64,000 nucleotides of DNA, from contig NC_017094.1 of the NCBI RefSeq assembly GCF_000284315.1, positions 2,495,539-2,559,538 of the forward strand, in the 5' to 3' direction. Source of the stretch: Leptospirillum ferrooxidans C2-3 (lineage in GTDB: Bacteria; Nitrospirota; Leptospirillia; Leptospirillales; Leptospirillaceae). How positions within the stretch are numbered: position 1 is the stretch's first letter; each line of letters begins with the position of its first letter. Under the pieces are notes generated by a model, which saw only the letters and a list, made by a program, of their open reading frames with translations, made no database searches and had not been told where the DNA came from. Shown piece by piece: positions 52,260 through 63,346 of this stretch. The translations under genes and the position numbers were made by a program.

Positions 52260-52676
52260 TCAGAATGGGTGAGGTCGATCGCCCCGTTGTCTCCCGACCG
52301 GCAGATCAAAGGTGGTGATCTCGATCCAGTGGCCATCGGGATCGAAGAAATAAATAGAGAGGGAAATGCCATGGTCGTCGGTCGTAAAGGGAATCTGCCT
52401 TTTGGCCATTTCCATCACAGCCTCATCAAAACCTTCGCGATCCACATTGAATGCCAGATGACGGTCCGGATCGGATCCTGGCGATGGAGGAAGCGGAAGT
52501 GTCACAGCCGGATGGATCAGCGCGACACAAGTCTCTCCCGCACACATCATGGCCGGATAGTCGCCCCATTCCTTCTCATAACGCCGGGTCAATCCCAGAA
52601 CGTCCTGATACCACCGGATCGATCTGGCCAAATCCGAAACAGGGATGGCCACATGGTCAATATGCCGGATTTTCAT
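52260..52676 (-). CDS. VOC/glyoxalase-family protein
   Basis: The ATG at 52676 follows TTGGAG at 9 bases; a longer frame to 52745 lacks a site. The 138-residue protein begins MKIRHIDHVAIPVSDLARS and has ALIHPAV, HLAFNVD and FFDPDGHWIEI, giving the metal-binding His/Glu set of vicinal-oxygen-chelate enzymes. It may be a methylmalonyl-CoA-epimerase or glyoxalase-like enzyme; substrate unknown. It lies upstream of purU on the same strand. Confidence 0.82.
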   Translation of the reverse strand: MKIRHIDHVAIPVSDLARSIRWYQDVLGLTRRYEKEWGDYPAMMCAGETCVALIHPAVTLPLPPSPGSDPDRHLAFNVDREGFDEAVMEMAKRQIPFTTDDHGISLSIYFFDPDGHWIEITTFDLPVGRQRGDRPHPF

Positions 52677-52975
52677 ACGATTGGCTCCAATGACTCCAAA
52701 CCTCCGGGAAAAATAAAACGGATTCACATCCCGACATTCGTCCAACCCTGATTTCCAAGGATTTCTGAAAATCCATTCTATACCAACAAAAGGCGTTTTG
52801 GGAGTTCATCCCGCTCCCGGAAAATCCCAGATGATTGACTCGCCATCGAAGCTGGTATCACAATGCCAAGACTGGAAGAACAACTTTAGACCCCTGAAGC
52901 GCCACGATTGAAACATATGGTCTTGGAGGGGCGATTTGGCAAAAAACCGAACAGGATTCGAAACAGAAGGATATC

Positions 52976-53467
52976 ATGCAAATAGACGATAAATGGCGAC
53001 TTAACCGGAAAAAAAATGAATTTGCAAGAAGCTGTCCGGGGTTATTGACCTCTCTTGAGGAGGCCGAAGGAAAAACGGTTGAAAAAGTGATTCCCCTCTC
53101 GAAACAGGGTGACTCGGTTATTTTGTTCAAAGGAGGCTCATTTTTGATCGTGGGCTTTGGAGCTGTGATGCCTCCTGAACTTCTCGAAGGGTTAAACCTT
53201 TTGAGAACATTCATTGAGCCTGTTTATCCGGATTTTTATCGGGAACTCGACCGGATGGCATCGGAAGACCGGGAGCTTTCCCGGCTGGCAAAACTCGAAA
53301 ATATTCTCGGAGCGATCCGGAACAATGCCAAAAATCTGCCCGAACTGAAAGAAGCCCTCAGGAAAGCTCTTCTGGATCTTGAATCAGGGGCGTTTGAGCC
53401 ACAGTGCCAGACACCATCGACAAAACCATCAGAATTTTCGGGAGATCCAGGAAAACAGAAAAAATAA
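52976..53467 (+). CDS. Unknown 163-aa protein
   Basis: A soluble protein starting MQIDDKWRLNRKKNEFA. A compact segment TVEKVIPLSKQGDSVILFKGG is followed by helices rich in Glu, Arg and Leu (YRELDRMASEDRELSRLAKL) that may form a coiled coil. The C-terminal 25 residues are polar. There is no recognised motif. It stands alone on the + strand, 300 bases after the VOC start, and its end overlaps the DUF2905 gene tail to tail. Confidence 0.6.
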   Translation: MQIDDKWRLNRKKNEFARSCPGLLTSLEEAEGKTVEKVIPLSKQGDSVILFKGGSFLIVGFGAVMPPELLEGLNLLRTFIEPVYPDFYRELDRMASEDRELSRLAKLENILGAIRNNAKNLPELKEALRKALLDLESGAFEPQCQTPSTKPSEFSGDPGKQKK

Positions 53468-53674
53468 GAGAGATAATCCGACAGAAAGCAAAAGGCTTGT
53501 CATTAACGGGAAGTACAGATGAAATCCTGGCCTGTGGATCTCAATATCTCCCGGAAGACGTCCGGGAAGGGGAAGACCGGATTTTTTTCCCCATCTTGAC
53601 CACAACTCCGACATCCCCGCCAGAAGCAGAAATAGTACCCCAAGAAACCAAAAAAGACGGGTCAGGCTAGGCAA
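53429..53674 (-). CDS. DUF2905-family small membrane protein
   Basis: From a TTG at 53674, overlapping the end of nadA, the product has 81 residues: a hydrophobic helix, then PLPGRLPGDIEIHRPGFHLYF, then a second hydrophobic helix. The G-R-LPGDI signature is that of DUF2905. Function unknown. The frame is open upstream inside nadA, so the start is uncertain. An opposite-strand ORF at 53404-53670 is its shadow. Confidence 0.7.
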   Translation of the reverse strand: MPSLTRLFWFLGVLFLLLAGMSELWSRWGKKSGLPLPGRLPGDIEIHRPGFHLYFPLMTSLLLSVGLSLLFFLFSWISRKF

Positions 53675-54629
53675 TGTCCAGCATTCTTTGAAGAGCTTGG
53701 CTTGCCGGAAGCCTGATCTCTTCGGGAATCTCGATTTCCGGAGCCATATCTTCCAGCGCCCAAAGAATTTTTTCAAGAGAATTGACCTTCATGTTGGCAC
53801 AATCACAGGTAGTGCAGGCAGCGACAAAGCTTTTCCCCGGATTTTCCTTCTGAAGGCGATGGATCATTCCCGTTTCGGTCCCGACAATCACTGTTTGCCC
53901 GGAAAAGTTACGGACCTCCGTGGCCATTTTTGATGTTGATGTCACAACATCCGCAATCATCGCGACATCAGGCTGACATTCCGGATGAGCCAGGACCAGC
54001 GCATCCGGGTGTTCCTCCTTGGCCTGATGAATGTCCTTTGCCATGATTCTCATGTGAGTTGGGCAAAATCCCCTGAAAAGGATCAGATTTCGTCCCGTTT
54101 GCCGCTGGACAAAATCTCCCAGGAACTGGTCGGGAATAAAGATGACGGGAACAGACTCGGGAATCGAGTTGACGATCTTCACAGCATTGGCCGAAGTGCA
54201 GCAGATATCGCTTTTGGCTTTGACCGCAGCCGGTGAGTTGACGTAGGTCACAACAACCGCACCCGGGTGTTCGGCTCTCAGGCGATCGACCTCTTCCGGG
54301 GTGATCATGTCCGCCATAGGGCATCCTGCGTCAAGGTCGGGAACGATGACCCTCCGGGACGGATTTAAAATTTTGGCGGTCTCGGCCATGAAATGAACAC
54401 CGCAAAAAAGAATGACAGGGGCCGACCCGGTTGCCGCCCATCGGGCAAGTTCCAGAGAGTCCCCCACCAGATCCGCAACATCCTGGACATCGCCTACCTG
54501 GTAATTATGGGCCAGAATGACCGCCCCGCGCTCCTGTTTCAGTTTTTGGATACGGGCAACAAGGTCCGCTATGGCAGGATCCTGAGCGGGCATTGTGCCG
54601 TATTCCTTGGAAGAAGAGAGATTATTCAT
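53667..54629 (-). CDS. nadA: Quinolinate synthase NadA
   Basis: The 320-residue Fe-S enzyme condenses iminoaspartate with dihydroxyacetone phosphate in NAD synthesis. Motifs are AVILAHNYQVGDVQDVADLVGDS in pieces LAHNYQ and VGDSLELAR, CGVHFMAETAKIL, HPECQPDV, DVVTSTSKM and CTTCDCANMKVNSLEK with cluster cysteines. It overlaps asd by 4 bases. Confidence 0.94.
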   Translation of the reverse strand: MNNLSSSKEYGTMPAQDPAIADLVARIQKLKQERGAVILAHNYQVGDVQDVADLVGDSLELARWAATGSAPVILFCGVHFMAETAKILNPSRRVIVPDLDAGCPMADMITPEEVDRLRAEHPGAVVVTYVNSPAAVKAKSDICCTSANAVKIVNSIPESVPVIFIPDQFLGDFVQRQTGRNLILFRGFCPTHMRIMAKDIHQAKEEHPDALVLAHPECQPDVAMIADVVTSTSKMATEVRNFSGQTVIVGTETGMIHRLQKENPGKSFVAACTTCDCANMKVNSLEKILWALEDMAPEIEIPEEIRLPASQALQRMLDIA

Positions 54630-55678
54630 TTTTTTTCCCGATGATTGGGGAGTATGCCCAGGGAAAACTCGGCGATCTGAACAGCATTCAACGCTGCCCC
54701 TTTTCTCAGATTATCCCCGACAACCCACAGGTTCAAGCCATGATCAACAGAAAAATCCCGCCGGATCCGACCGACATAAACATCGTCCTGACCAGCCACA
54801 TCCATCGGGAGTGGATACTCGCAGTCCGAAGGATTGTCCAAAACTTTCACTCCAGGAGCTTTCTCGAGAATTTTCCGGGCTGTTTCGGGAGAAAGATCCC
54901 TTTCAAACTCGATATTGACCGCCTCGCTATGACCGACCATAACAGGGACCCTCACCGTAGTTGCCGTTACCCTGATATCGGCCATATCCAGAATCTTCCG
55001 TGTCTCGTTCACCATTTTCTCCTCTTCCTTGGTATAGCCATCCGGAAGAAAAGAGTCGATGTGCGGAAGAACGTTAAAGGCAATCTGGTGGGGATAAACC
55101 TTCGGAGCAACATCCCCGATCCTTCCGTTCAATATCAGAGAAAGCTGGGTTGTGAGCTCATCCATCGCATCTTTTCCCGTCCCGGAGACCGACTGGAAGG
55201 TCGTGACCACAATCCTTTTTGCCCCAGCACAATCAATGAGAGGCTTGATGGCCAAAAGCATCTGGATCGTGGCGCAATTGGGATTGGCCACGATCGCTCC
55301 CGCCGGATAAGCCGGAATTTTTGAAGGATTGATCTCCGGAACCACAAGGGGAACATTCGGATCCATCCTGAATGCCGAGCTATTATCGATGACAAGAATC
55401 CCCTGGTCCCTGAGGATAGGAGAAATTTCAAGACTTGGTGTCGCTCCCGCCGATAAAAGGGCAATATGGATTCCCTTGGCTTTTTCCGGGTTATCAAAAG
55501 AGGAAACCGTTATGGTCCGACCTTTAAAAGACACTTTTTCTCCGGCGGACCGCTCGGTTGCGAAAAGTCGAAGTTCCCCCACCGGAAAACGCCGTTCTTC
55601 CAGTATGGAAATCATCTCCTTTCCCACAGCCCCTGTTGCCCCAAAAATACCGACGCATAATTCTTTGATCTTCTTCAC
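54626..55678 (-). CDS. asd: Aspartate-semialdehyde dehydrogenase Asd
   Basis: A GTG at 55678 with AAAGGA upstream gives 350 residues; the frame is open to 55846 but that part overlaps leuB. The NADP-binding loop is VGIFGATGAVGKEM. The catalytic cysteine is in IVANPNCATIQML, and the active-site histidine in EIEFERDL/VGHSEAVNIEF region as VMVGHSEAVN. It feeds lysine, threonine and methionine synthesis. Confidence 0.93.
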   Translation of the reverse strand: MKKIKELCVGIFGATGAVGKEMISILEERRFPVGELRLFATERSAGEKVSFKGRTITVSSFDNPEKAKGIHIALLSAGATPSLEISPILRDQGILVIDNSSAFRMDPNVPLVVPEINPSKIPAYPAGAIVANPNCATIQMLLAIKPLIDCAGAKRIVVTTFQSVSGTGKDAMDELTTQLSLILNGRIGDVAPKVYPHQIAFNVLPHIDSFLPDGYTKEEEKMVNETRKILDMADIRVTATTVRVPVMVGHSEAVNIEFERDLSPETARKILEKAPGVKVLDNPSDCEYPLPMDVAGQDDVYVGRIRRDFSVDHGLNLWVVGDNLRKGAALNAVQIAEFSLGILPNHREKK

Positions 55679-55697
55679 AACCAATCCTTTACAAGAG

Positions 55698-56801
55698 TTA
55701 GACCCGAGAATACTCCCTGATGATTTTTTCACCCATTTCCCGAGTACCCAAAACCTGTCCCTTGACCTGTGCGATGTCCGCTGTCCGGAATCCCTGGGCG
55801 AGAACGGATGAAACGGAGCGTTCAATTCTCTGGGCGAGATCCTCACGGTTGAGTGAATACCGCAAGAGAAGCGCCAGGGAAAGGATCATCGCCATCGGGT
55901 TTGCGATATTCTTGCCTGCGATATCGGGAGCGGATCCATGAATTGGCTCATAGAGCCCGGTTTTTCCACCAATGGAAGCGGATGCAAGCATCCCGATGGA
56001 ACCGGTCAGCTGGGAGGCCTCATCCGAGAGAATGTCCCCGAAGAGGTTCCCTGTCACGATGACATCGAACTGTTTGGGTTTGCGAACAAGCTGCATCGCC
56101 GCATTGTCGACATACATATGATCAAGTGTCACATCGGGATAATCCTTGTGAACGCGGATCACAACCTCTCTCCAGAGAACCGAGGACTCAAGGACGTTGG
56201 CCTTGTCGACGGAGGTGACCCGATGGCTTCTTTTTCTGGCCAGGTCAAATGCCACCCGGGCAACCCGTTCGATCTCCGGTTCGGTGTAGGTTTCGGTATT
56301 GATTCCCCTCCTGATCCCATTCTCTTCCACAATGCCCCTGGGCTTCCCAAAATAGATTCCCCCTGTCAGTTCCCGGACGACCATGAGATCCAGGTCGGAA
56401 ATCACCTCCGGCTTCAGGGTGGAGGCATCAACAAGCTCCGGGAAAAGACGGGCTGGGCGAAGATTGGCAAACGCTCCCAAATGTTCCCTGATCCCGAGAA
56501 GGGCCCGTTCAGGACGAAGTTCATAGGGAAGAAGATCATATTTTGGACCCCCAACGGCCGCCAAGAGGACAGCATCGCAGGAATCGGCCATTTCAAGGGT
56601 TTCTTTTGGCAGGGGCTTTCCTGTGGCATCCGTTGCTGCCCCGCCGATGAGTCCTTCAAGCAGTTCAATCTGGAATTTTCCCTGGGAACCCGACTCCGAA
56701 CGATTGATCTCTGAAACGAGCTCCCTGACCGGAACGGTCACTTCAGGACCGATGCCATCACCGGGAAGAAGAAGAATCTGGTGCTTTTTGAACATGCTCA
56801 T
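55698..56801 (-). CDS. leuB: 3-isopropylmalate dehydrogenase LeuB
   Basis: The 367-residue enzyme has [31 protein letters not shown], the catalytic Lys in [29 protein letters not shown], and [14 protein letters not shown]. It is the NAD-dependent step of leucine synthesis and lies between leuA and asd on the - strand. leuCD are not in the window. Confidence 0.95.
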   Translation of the reverse strand: MSMFKKHQILLLPGDGIGPEVTVPVRELVSEINRSESGSQGKFQIELLEGLIGGAATDATGKPLPKETLEMADSCDAVLLAAVGGPKYDLLPYELRPERALLGIREHLGAFANLRPARLFPELVDASTLKPEVISDLDLMVVRELTGGIYFGKPRGIVEENGIRRGINTETYTEPEIERVARVAFDLARKRSHRVTSVDKANVLESSVLWREVVIRVHKDYPDVTLDHMYVDNAAMQLVRKPKQFDVIVTGNLFGDILSDEASQLTGSIGMLASASIGGKTGLYEPIHGSAPDIAGKNIANPMAMILSLALLLRYSLNREDLAQRIERSVSSVLAQGFRTADIAQVKGQVLGTREMGEKIIREYSRV

Positions 56802-56867
56802 GACTTATCTCCGATATATCTGTTATCGACCGGAATCGTTGGATTCCATTTTTAAAACCTGATTGAT

Positions 56868-58427
56868 TCAAAGAACAGGACGGGACACCTCTCCGTCTGC
56901 TTTGTGCTCCTGGCTTTTTTTACGATCAAGGCGATTTAAAGCGGACAAATACGCCTTGGCGGAAGCGACCAGAATGTCTGTATCGGACCCTCTTCCCACA
57001 GCGAGTACACCCTCTTCTTCAAGTCTTACCGTGACTTCCCCCTGGGCATCGGTACCGCCTGTAATGGCTTTGACGACATAAGAAACAAGTCTTGGGGTCG
57101 TTTTGGTCATCTTTGCGAGCGTTCGGTAGATCGCATCGACCGGGCCATCTCCCAATCCAGCCATCCGGTGTTCCTGCCCATCGACATCAAGAACGATGGT
57201 GGCCGTTGGAGGAATCTCGGTGCCACCACTTAAGTGCAACCTCTTCAGGATGAACCGGAAGGAGGTCTTCCGTCCTGTTGCCACGATCAATGTTTCAATA
57301 TCTTCTTCAAAGATTTCTTTTTTTTGGTCGGCAAGCTTCTTGAACCGGTCGTAGAGATCGTTCAGCTCCTCTTCACCAAAGGAATATCCCATGGTCAAAA
57401 GACGATCCTTGAGGGCATGCCTCCCGGAGTGTTTTCCAAGAATCAGCCCCCCGGCACTGGCCCCAACCTGTTCCCTTCCCATAATTTCATAGGTTTTCTT
57501 ATCTTTAAGATAGCCATCCTGATGGATCCCCGACTCATGGGCAAAAGCATTTTCTCCGACAATCGCCTTGTTGGGCTGAACCATCATTCCTGTGACTGTT
57601 GAGACAAGGCGGCTTGTTTTGGTGAACTCTTCGGTCCGGATCGCAGTCTCTACTCCAAAGTACGGCTTCCTGACCTTAAGGGCCATCACAATCTCTTCAA
57701 GGGCCGCATTTCCCGCCCTCTCTCCGATACCGTTTATCGTGCACTCAACCTGACGGGCACCTGCTTCAACCGCTGCCAGAGAGTTCGCAACCGACAGACC
57801 CAGGTCATCGTGACAGTGGCATGAGAAAATCACATTCCCGGCACCCGGCACTCTGGAAATCAGATTTCTGAACATCTCCGATATCTGGGACGGAACGGCG
57901 TATCCGACCGTATCGGGAAGATTGATGATACCGGCTCCCGCTTCGATCGCGCAGGTCACTGCCCTTATGAGAAAATCCGGCTCTGACCGGGTGGCGTCTT
58001 CAGCGGAAAACTCCACCTCATAACCATATCCACGCGCCATGGAAACCGACTTGAAAATACTTTTGAGTACCTGATCCTCTGACATCTTGAGCTTTTTTTC
58101 CATATGAAGGGGGCTTGTGGCGATAAACGTGTGAATCCGTCCGCGAGAAGCTCCGGAGAGGGCTTCGGCAGCGACAGTGATATCACGATCTACCGCTCTG
58201 GCAAGGGCGCATATGATGGGACCATCCTGAATATCTTTCGAGATGGCCGAAACCGCAGAAAAATCATCAGGGCTTGCAACCGGAAATCCCGCTTCAATGA
58301 CATCCACCCCAAGACGGGCAAGTTGCCTCGCAACAAGAAGTTTCTCTTCTTTTTGCATCGAAGCTCCGGGGCTCTGCTCCCCATCCCTGAGTGTTGTGTC
58401 GAAAATGCGAACAATCTGGCTGTCCAT
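56868..58427 (-). CDS. leuA: 2-isopropylmalate synthase LeuA
   Basis: The ATG at 58427 follows GGGAGGAATC and gives 519 residues. The catalytic domain has RIFDTTLRDGEQSPGASM and FSCHCHDDLGLSVANSLA, with GIGERAGNAALEEIVMAL next. A full C-terminal leucine-binding domain from about residue 390 allows feedback control. This separates it from nifV (404 residues). Confidence 0.95.
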   Translation of the reverse strand: MDSQIVRIFDTTLRDGEQSPGASMQKEEKLLVARQLARLGVDVIEAGFPVASPDDFSAVSAISKDIQDGPIICALARAVDRDITVAAEALSGASRGRIHTFIATSPLHMEKKLKMSEDQVLKSIFKSVSMARGYGYEVEFSAEDATRSEPDFLIRAVTCAIEAGAGIINLPDTVGYAVPSQISEMFRNLISRVPGAGNVIFSCHCHDDLGLSVANSLAAVEAGARQVECTINGIGERAGNAALEEIVMALKVRKPYFGVETAIRTEEFTKTSRLVSTVTGMMVQPNKAIVGENAFAHESGIHQDGYLKDKKTYEIMGREQVGASAGGLILGKHSGRHALKDRLLTMGYSFGEEELNDLYDRFKKLADQKKEIFEEDIETLIVATGRKTSFRFILKRLHLSGGTEIPPTATIVLDVDGQEHRMAGLGDGPVDAIYRTLAKMTKTTPRLVSYVVKAITGGTDAQGEVTVRLEEEGVLAVGRGSDTDILVASAKAYLSALNRLDRKKSQEHKADGEVSRPVL

Positions 58428-58481
58428 GGTGATTCCTCCCTGATTCAGATTCCAGGTGAACAATGTGATTCTGGTTGGTTC

Positions 58482-59336
58482 CTAATGTTTTTTGGGGTGG
58501 CTAAACCGGTCCGAAAGGAGACGGGACTTGAGAGACCTGCCTGTTGGAGACGCGGGGGGATTGGGCAGTGTTTCCAGAATTTGTGGTCTTTTCATAAAAA
58601 ATCTGTAAACAATAAATTCAGAGGGGCCCAGAAGAGCATAGGTCAAAATGACCAAAAAAAAGGATTGTTTGGGATAAAGCACGAAAAGAAGAGAGACCAG
58701 CAATACCGAAACAAAGGTATGTTGCGGCTTTTTCAGGAATCGAACCTCCTTGAAACTCCTGTATGGAATGGGACTGACCATCAGGATGGAAACCAGGTAG
58801 GTCGACACAAGAAAAAACATGGGCGAAAACGGAATGACCGTTGAAAGCGGACCCGTTGAGACAATTTCGGCAGAGGCGATGAAAAGGGCACCCGCGGGGA
58901 TGGGGAGCCCGATAAAGTAGCGCGAGGAGACCTTGGACGTAATGACATTGAATCTGGCCAATCGAAGGGCACCACAGGCAGCGAACAAGAATGCGGCCAT
59001 CAAACCGAGCCGGTGGTAACCTCCGAGACTCGCATTCAGAACCAGAAAGGCCGGAGCCACGCCAAAGGAAACGAGGTCGGCAAGGCTGTCGTATTCAACC
59101 CCAAACTGGCTTGTAGCCCTGGCGAGCCTCGCCACTTTTCCGTCAAGATTGTCAAAAACAGAAGCGATCAAAATGGAAAAGGCGGCCTTTTTGAAATCAT
59201 GCTGGAAGCTTGACAGAATCGCGAGAAAGCCAAAAAACAGATTTCCCGTGGTAAAAAGATTCGGAAGTATGTAAATTCCCCGGGAACGCGTTCTGGATCC
59301 CGCATTCCCTTCTTCGTCATGAGGATATGTATCCAA
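58482..59336 (-). CDS. pssA: CDP-diacylglycerol-serine O-phosphatidyltransferase PssA
   Basis: A TTG at 59336 with AGGAGGGGAG seven bases upstream gives 284 residues and overlaps psd by 20 bases; a longer frame to 59423 is less likely. The CDP-alcohol motif DGKVARLARATSQFGVEYD..D is clear, and several membrane segments follow. It makes phosphatidylserine, which Psd then decarboxylates. Confidence 0.9.
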   Translation of the reverse strand: MDTYPHDEEGNAGSRTRSRGIYILPNLFTTGNLFFGFLAILSSFQHDFKKAAFSILIASVFDNLDGKVARLARATSQFGVEYDSLADLVSFGVAPAFLVLNASLGGYHRLGLMAAFLFAACGALRLARFNVITSKVSSRYFIGLPIPAGALFIASAEIVSTGPLSTVIPFSPMFFLVSTYLVSILMVSPIPYRSFKEVRFLKKPQHTFVSVLLVSLLFVLYPKQSFFLVILTYALLGPSEFIVYRFFMKRPQILETLPNPPASPTGRSLKSRLLSDRFSHPKKH

Positions 59337-59955
59337 TGACAGACTCCCCTCCTCTAACCCGGTCACCCATGGAAACCCTGATCTCCGAATCTCCCGGAAG
59401 ATCAAGATCCACTCTTGAGCCAAACCTGATCAGACCAAAAATGACACCACTTTCCAGAAGATCATTCACTTCGGCATAACAGACAATTCTTCTGGCTATC
59501 AGACCCGCCACCTGGGTCATGCGGATTTCCTGTTTTCCTTGCGTTTCGATAACAAGTGTATTTCGCTCATTTTCAAGAGAGGCCTTGTCCATATCCGCAT
59601 TCAGAAACTTCCCTGGATGGTAGGCTATTCCCTTGACGATTCCCTTTATGGGAATCCGGTTCAAGTGAACGTCGAACACATTCATGAAAATGGAAACTTG
59701 CATCCGTCCCCGGTCATCATGTTCGACCCGGACAATCTTTCCATCGGCGGGGGAAACGATTGTCTTTTCTCCCGGTGGAACCTGTCTTGTCGGATTTCTG
59801 AAAAAATTGATGACAAAAACCGGGATGACAGTGAATATTCCTCCTGCAGGTCCCAAAAGATAGACTGAACCTGCAAGGATTCCCAAAGAAATCAGGATAA
59901 AAGGCATTCCTTCCTTTGCAATGGGTTTGGAAAAATGATCTGGAGAGACTTTCAT
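59317..59955 (-). CDS. psd: Phosphatidylserine decarboxylase, short form
   Basis: The 212-residue proenzyme has one or two N-terminal hydrophobic segments (LGILAGSVYLLGPAGG) and the conserved IVSPADGKIVRVE, MNVFDVHLNRIPIKG, and self-cleavage region FGLIRFGSRVDL, where the Ser after Gly becomes the pyruvoyl group. It belongs to the short, archaeal-like type. It lies between ilvC and pssA with tight spacing. Confidence 0.9.
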   Translation of the reverse strand: MKVSPDHFSKPIAKEGMPFILISLGILAGSVYLLGPAGGIFTVIPVFVINFFRNPTRQVPPGEKTIVSPADGKIVRVEHDDRGRMQVSIFMNVFDVHLNRIPIKGIVKGIAYHPGKFLNADMDKASLENERNTLVIETQGKQEIRMTQVAGLIARRIVCYAEVNDLLESGVIFGLIRFGSRVDLDLPGDSEIRVSMGDRVRGGESVIGYISS

Positions 59956-61002
<1,047 letters not shown>

Positions 61003-61031
61003 CTAGATGGTCAATAGTGCAGGTGCGGATC

Positions 61032-61583
61032 CTAGCGATGATGGGAATATTCCCCCTCAATACTATGTTTTGAAGGTTTATGGCCCCCATGTTGTTCTTC
61101 TCTGGCGATCGCAATTTTTCCTGAACGAATGATTTCCTTGATTCCAAGGGGTTTCAGGAAATTCAGGATGGCTTCTATCTTTTCGGTATCGCCGGTAACC
61201 TCTATCGTATAGGTTGTCGGAGAGGAGTCAACGATTCTCGCCCGGAAAATCTCGGAAATCCGGAAGGCTTCTTCCCTGTCTCCAGGACGGGCGGTATTGA
61301 CCCTGATCAGAAGGGTTTCCCTGCAAAGAAAAGAGAACTCTGACAGATCCACAACCTTTATGACGTCAATGAGTTTGTTCAGCTGTTTGACAATCTGTTC
61401 CACAACGTGGTCATCACCCTGTGTCTCGATTGTCATCTGGCTAACGGTCGGATCAATTCCCGGTGCGACGGAGAGACTGTCGATATTGAAACCTCTTGCG
61501 CTGAAAAGACCTGCGACTCTGGAAAGAACACCAAACTTGTTTTCAACAACTACCTGTATGAAATGTTTCTGTATATCACTCAT
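61032..61583 (-). CDS. ilvN: Acetolactate synthase regulatory subunit IlvN
   Basis: The 183-residue subunit has an N-terminal ACT domain (VVENKFGVLSRVAGLFSARGFN as VLSRVAGLFSARGFNID) that binds valine, and the ALS_ss C-terminal domain (LIRVNTARPGDREEAFRISE). It starts 11 bases after ilvB. A charged, His-rich 20-residue tail is unusual. Confidence 0.94.
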   Translation of the reverse strand: MSDIQKHFIQVVVENKFGVLSRVAGLFSARGFNIDSLSVAPGIDPTVSQMTIETQGDDHVVEQIVKQLNKLIDVIKVVDLSEFSFLCRETLLIRVNTARPGDREEAFRISEIFRARIVDSSPTTYTIEVTGDTEKIEAILNFLKPLGIKEIIRSGKIAIAREEQHGGHKPSKHSIEGEYSHHR

Positions 61584-61594
61584 GATTTCCCGCC

Positions 61595-63346
61595 TTATGC
61601 CGTCAGGATGGAGTCTCGTTTTTTTCGATCATCCCTATGTTCAGGGGCTTCAAAGATCATTTCGATATTCGACCCACCCGCAGGAACCATCGGGAAGACA
61701 TTTTCTTCAGGATCGACATGAAATTCCATGAGAACGGGTCCCCGTCTTGAGAATCCATCAAGTATGATGTTTTCGACCTCATCATGTCTGGACGCCTTCA
61801 GGCCAACAATTCCAAAAGCTTCTGCGAGTTTGACGAAATCCGGACTTTGGCCAATAAAGGAGGATGAATACCGTCCACCATAGAAAAATTCCTGCCACTG
61901 TCGAACCATTCCCAAATATTTGTTATTGAGAATCACAATCTTGACAGGAATATCGAGGGAGGCAACAGTTGCAAGCTCCTGGATATTCATCATGAAACTT
62001 CCTTCACCGGTAATGGCGATGACCCTTTTGTCCGGATGGGCTTTCTGCGCTCCAATCGCGGCAGGAAATCCGTAACCCATCGTACCGAGACCACCTGATG
62101 TCAGCCATGTATTGGGTTTGATGAATTTGAAAAACTGGGCTGTCCACATCTGGTGCTGACCGACATCGGTTGAAACAATACAGTCTCCTTGTGTGAACTG
62201 ATAAACTTTCTCGATCACATACTGGGGTTTAATCACCTCTGTGTCATGCTCATATGTCAACGGATGTTCTTTTTCCCACTCTTCAACCTGCTCAATCCAG
62301 GGATCAATGAGTTTTTCCTTGGATGGAGGTTCAGGTTTGTTCAGTTCCTTTATTTCTTCGATCAGGTCTTTCAGGATATGTTTGGCATCTCCGACAATGG
62401 GAATGTCCACGTGAAAGTTTTTTCGGATAGATGTTGGATCGATATCGATATGAATGACCTTCGAGTGGGGGGAGAACTCGGAGATTTTTCCAGTGACGCG
62501 GTCATCAAATCGAACGCCCACTGCAATGAGAAGATCACAATGATGAATGGCCATATTGGCAGCATATGTCCCATGCATTCCCAGCATTCCCATAAATCTC
62601 GGATGCGTTCCGGACAATGCTCCGAGACCCATGAGTGTCAGGGTTGTGGGGATGTTGGTCAACGTCACCAGATCGAGTAGTTCTTTTGTTGCATCAGAAG
62701 AGATGATTCCTCCCCCGGCGTAAAGGACAGGTCTCTTGGCTTTGGAAATGGCCTGGGCTGCTTTACGGATTTGCCACCGGTTTCCCTGCATTGTCGGATT
62801 GTAGGACCGGATGGAAACGCTGTCGGGATAAATGAAATCAGCCCTGTCAACGATAACATCTTTCGGAAGATCGACGAGAACCGGACCTGGACGGCCTGTT
62901 CTGGCGATATAGAAGGCTTCCTTTATGATTCTCGGCAGATCCTGGATCTTTCTTACGAGAAAGTTGTGTTTGGTACAGGACCGGCTGATGCCTACGATGT
63001 CAGCTTCCTGAAAGGCGTCATTTCCGATCATTTTGGTCGGAACCTGTCCTGTAATGACGACGATCGGTATGGAATCCATATTGGCATCTGCCAGTCCCGT
63101 TACGGTGTTGGTAGCACCAGGACCGGACGTGACCAGTACAACTCCCACCTTGTTGGTGGATCGGGCATATCCTTCTGCAGCATGCACTGCGCCCTGTTCA
63201 TGACGTGTGAGGACAACCTGAAGGGAAGGATCCTTGAACAAGGCGTCAAAGATCGGAAGAACAACTCCTCCGGGATAACCAAAAATATGTTGTACATTTT
63301 CCCTCTTGAGGGATTCGAGGAGCATTTCGGCTCCGCTCATCTTCAT
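61595..63346 (-). CDS. ilvB: Acetolactate synthase catalytic subunit IlvB
   Basis: The 583-residue ThDP enzyme starts at ATG after AAGGAG. Motifs are IFGYPGGVVLPIFDAL with the catalytic Glu in TRHEQGAVHAAEGYAR, VTSGPGATNTVTGLADA, and the ThDP-binding GEGSFMMNIQELAT...NN region. It forms acetolactate or acetohydroxybutyrate. The - strand order ilvB-ilvN-ilvC-psd-pssA-leuA-leuB suggests one branched-chain and lipid operon. Confidence 0.95.
   Translation of the reverse strand: MKMSGAEMLLESLKRENVQHIFGYPGGVVLPIFDALFKDPSLQVVLTRHEQGAVHAAEGYARSTNKVGVVLVTSGPGATNTVTGLADANMDSIPIVVITGQVPTKMIGNDAFQEADIVGISRSCTKHNFLVRKIQDLPRIIKEAFYIARTGRPGPVLVDLPKDVIVDRADFIYPDSVSIRSYNPTMQGNRWQIRKAAQAISKAKRPVLYAGGGIISSDATKELLDLVTLTNIPTTLTLMGLGALSGTHPRFMGMLGMHGTYAANMAIHHCDLLIAVGVRFDDRVTGKISEFSPHSKVIHIDIDPTSIRKNFHVDIPIVGDAKHILKDLIEEIKELNKPEPPSKEKLIDPWIEQVEEWEKEHPLTYEHDTEVIKPQYVIEKVYQFTQGDCIVSTDVGQHQMWTAQFFKFIKPNTWLTSGGLGTMGYGFPAAIGAQKAHPDKRVIAITGEGSFMMNIQELATVASLDIPVKIVILNNKYLGMVRQWQEFFYGGRYSSSFIGQSPDFVKLAEAFGIVGLKASRHDEVENIILDGFSRRGPVLMEFHVDPEENVFPMVPAGGSNIEMIFEAPEHRDDRKKRDSILTA

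Noticed and set aside
53404-53670. 88-residue + strand ORF
   Set aside because: It lies opposite the DUF2905 membrane protein, whose LPGDI signature and hydrophobic helices are convincing, so this ORF is a shadow.
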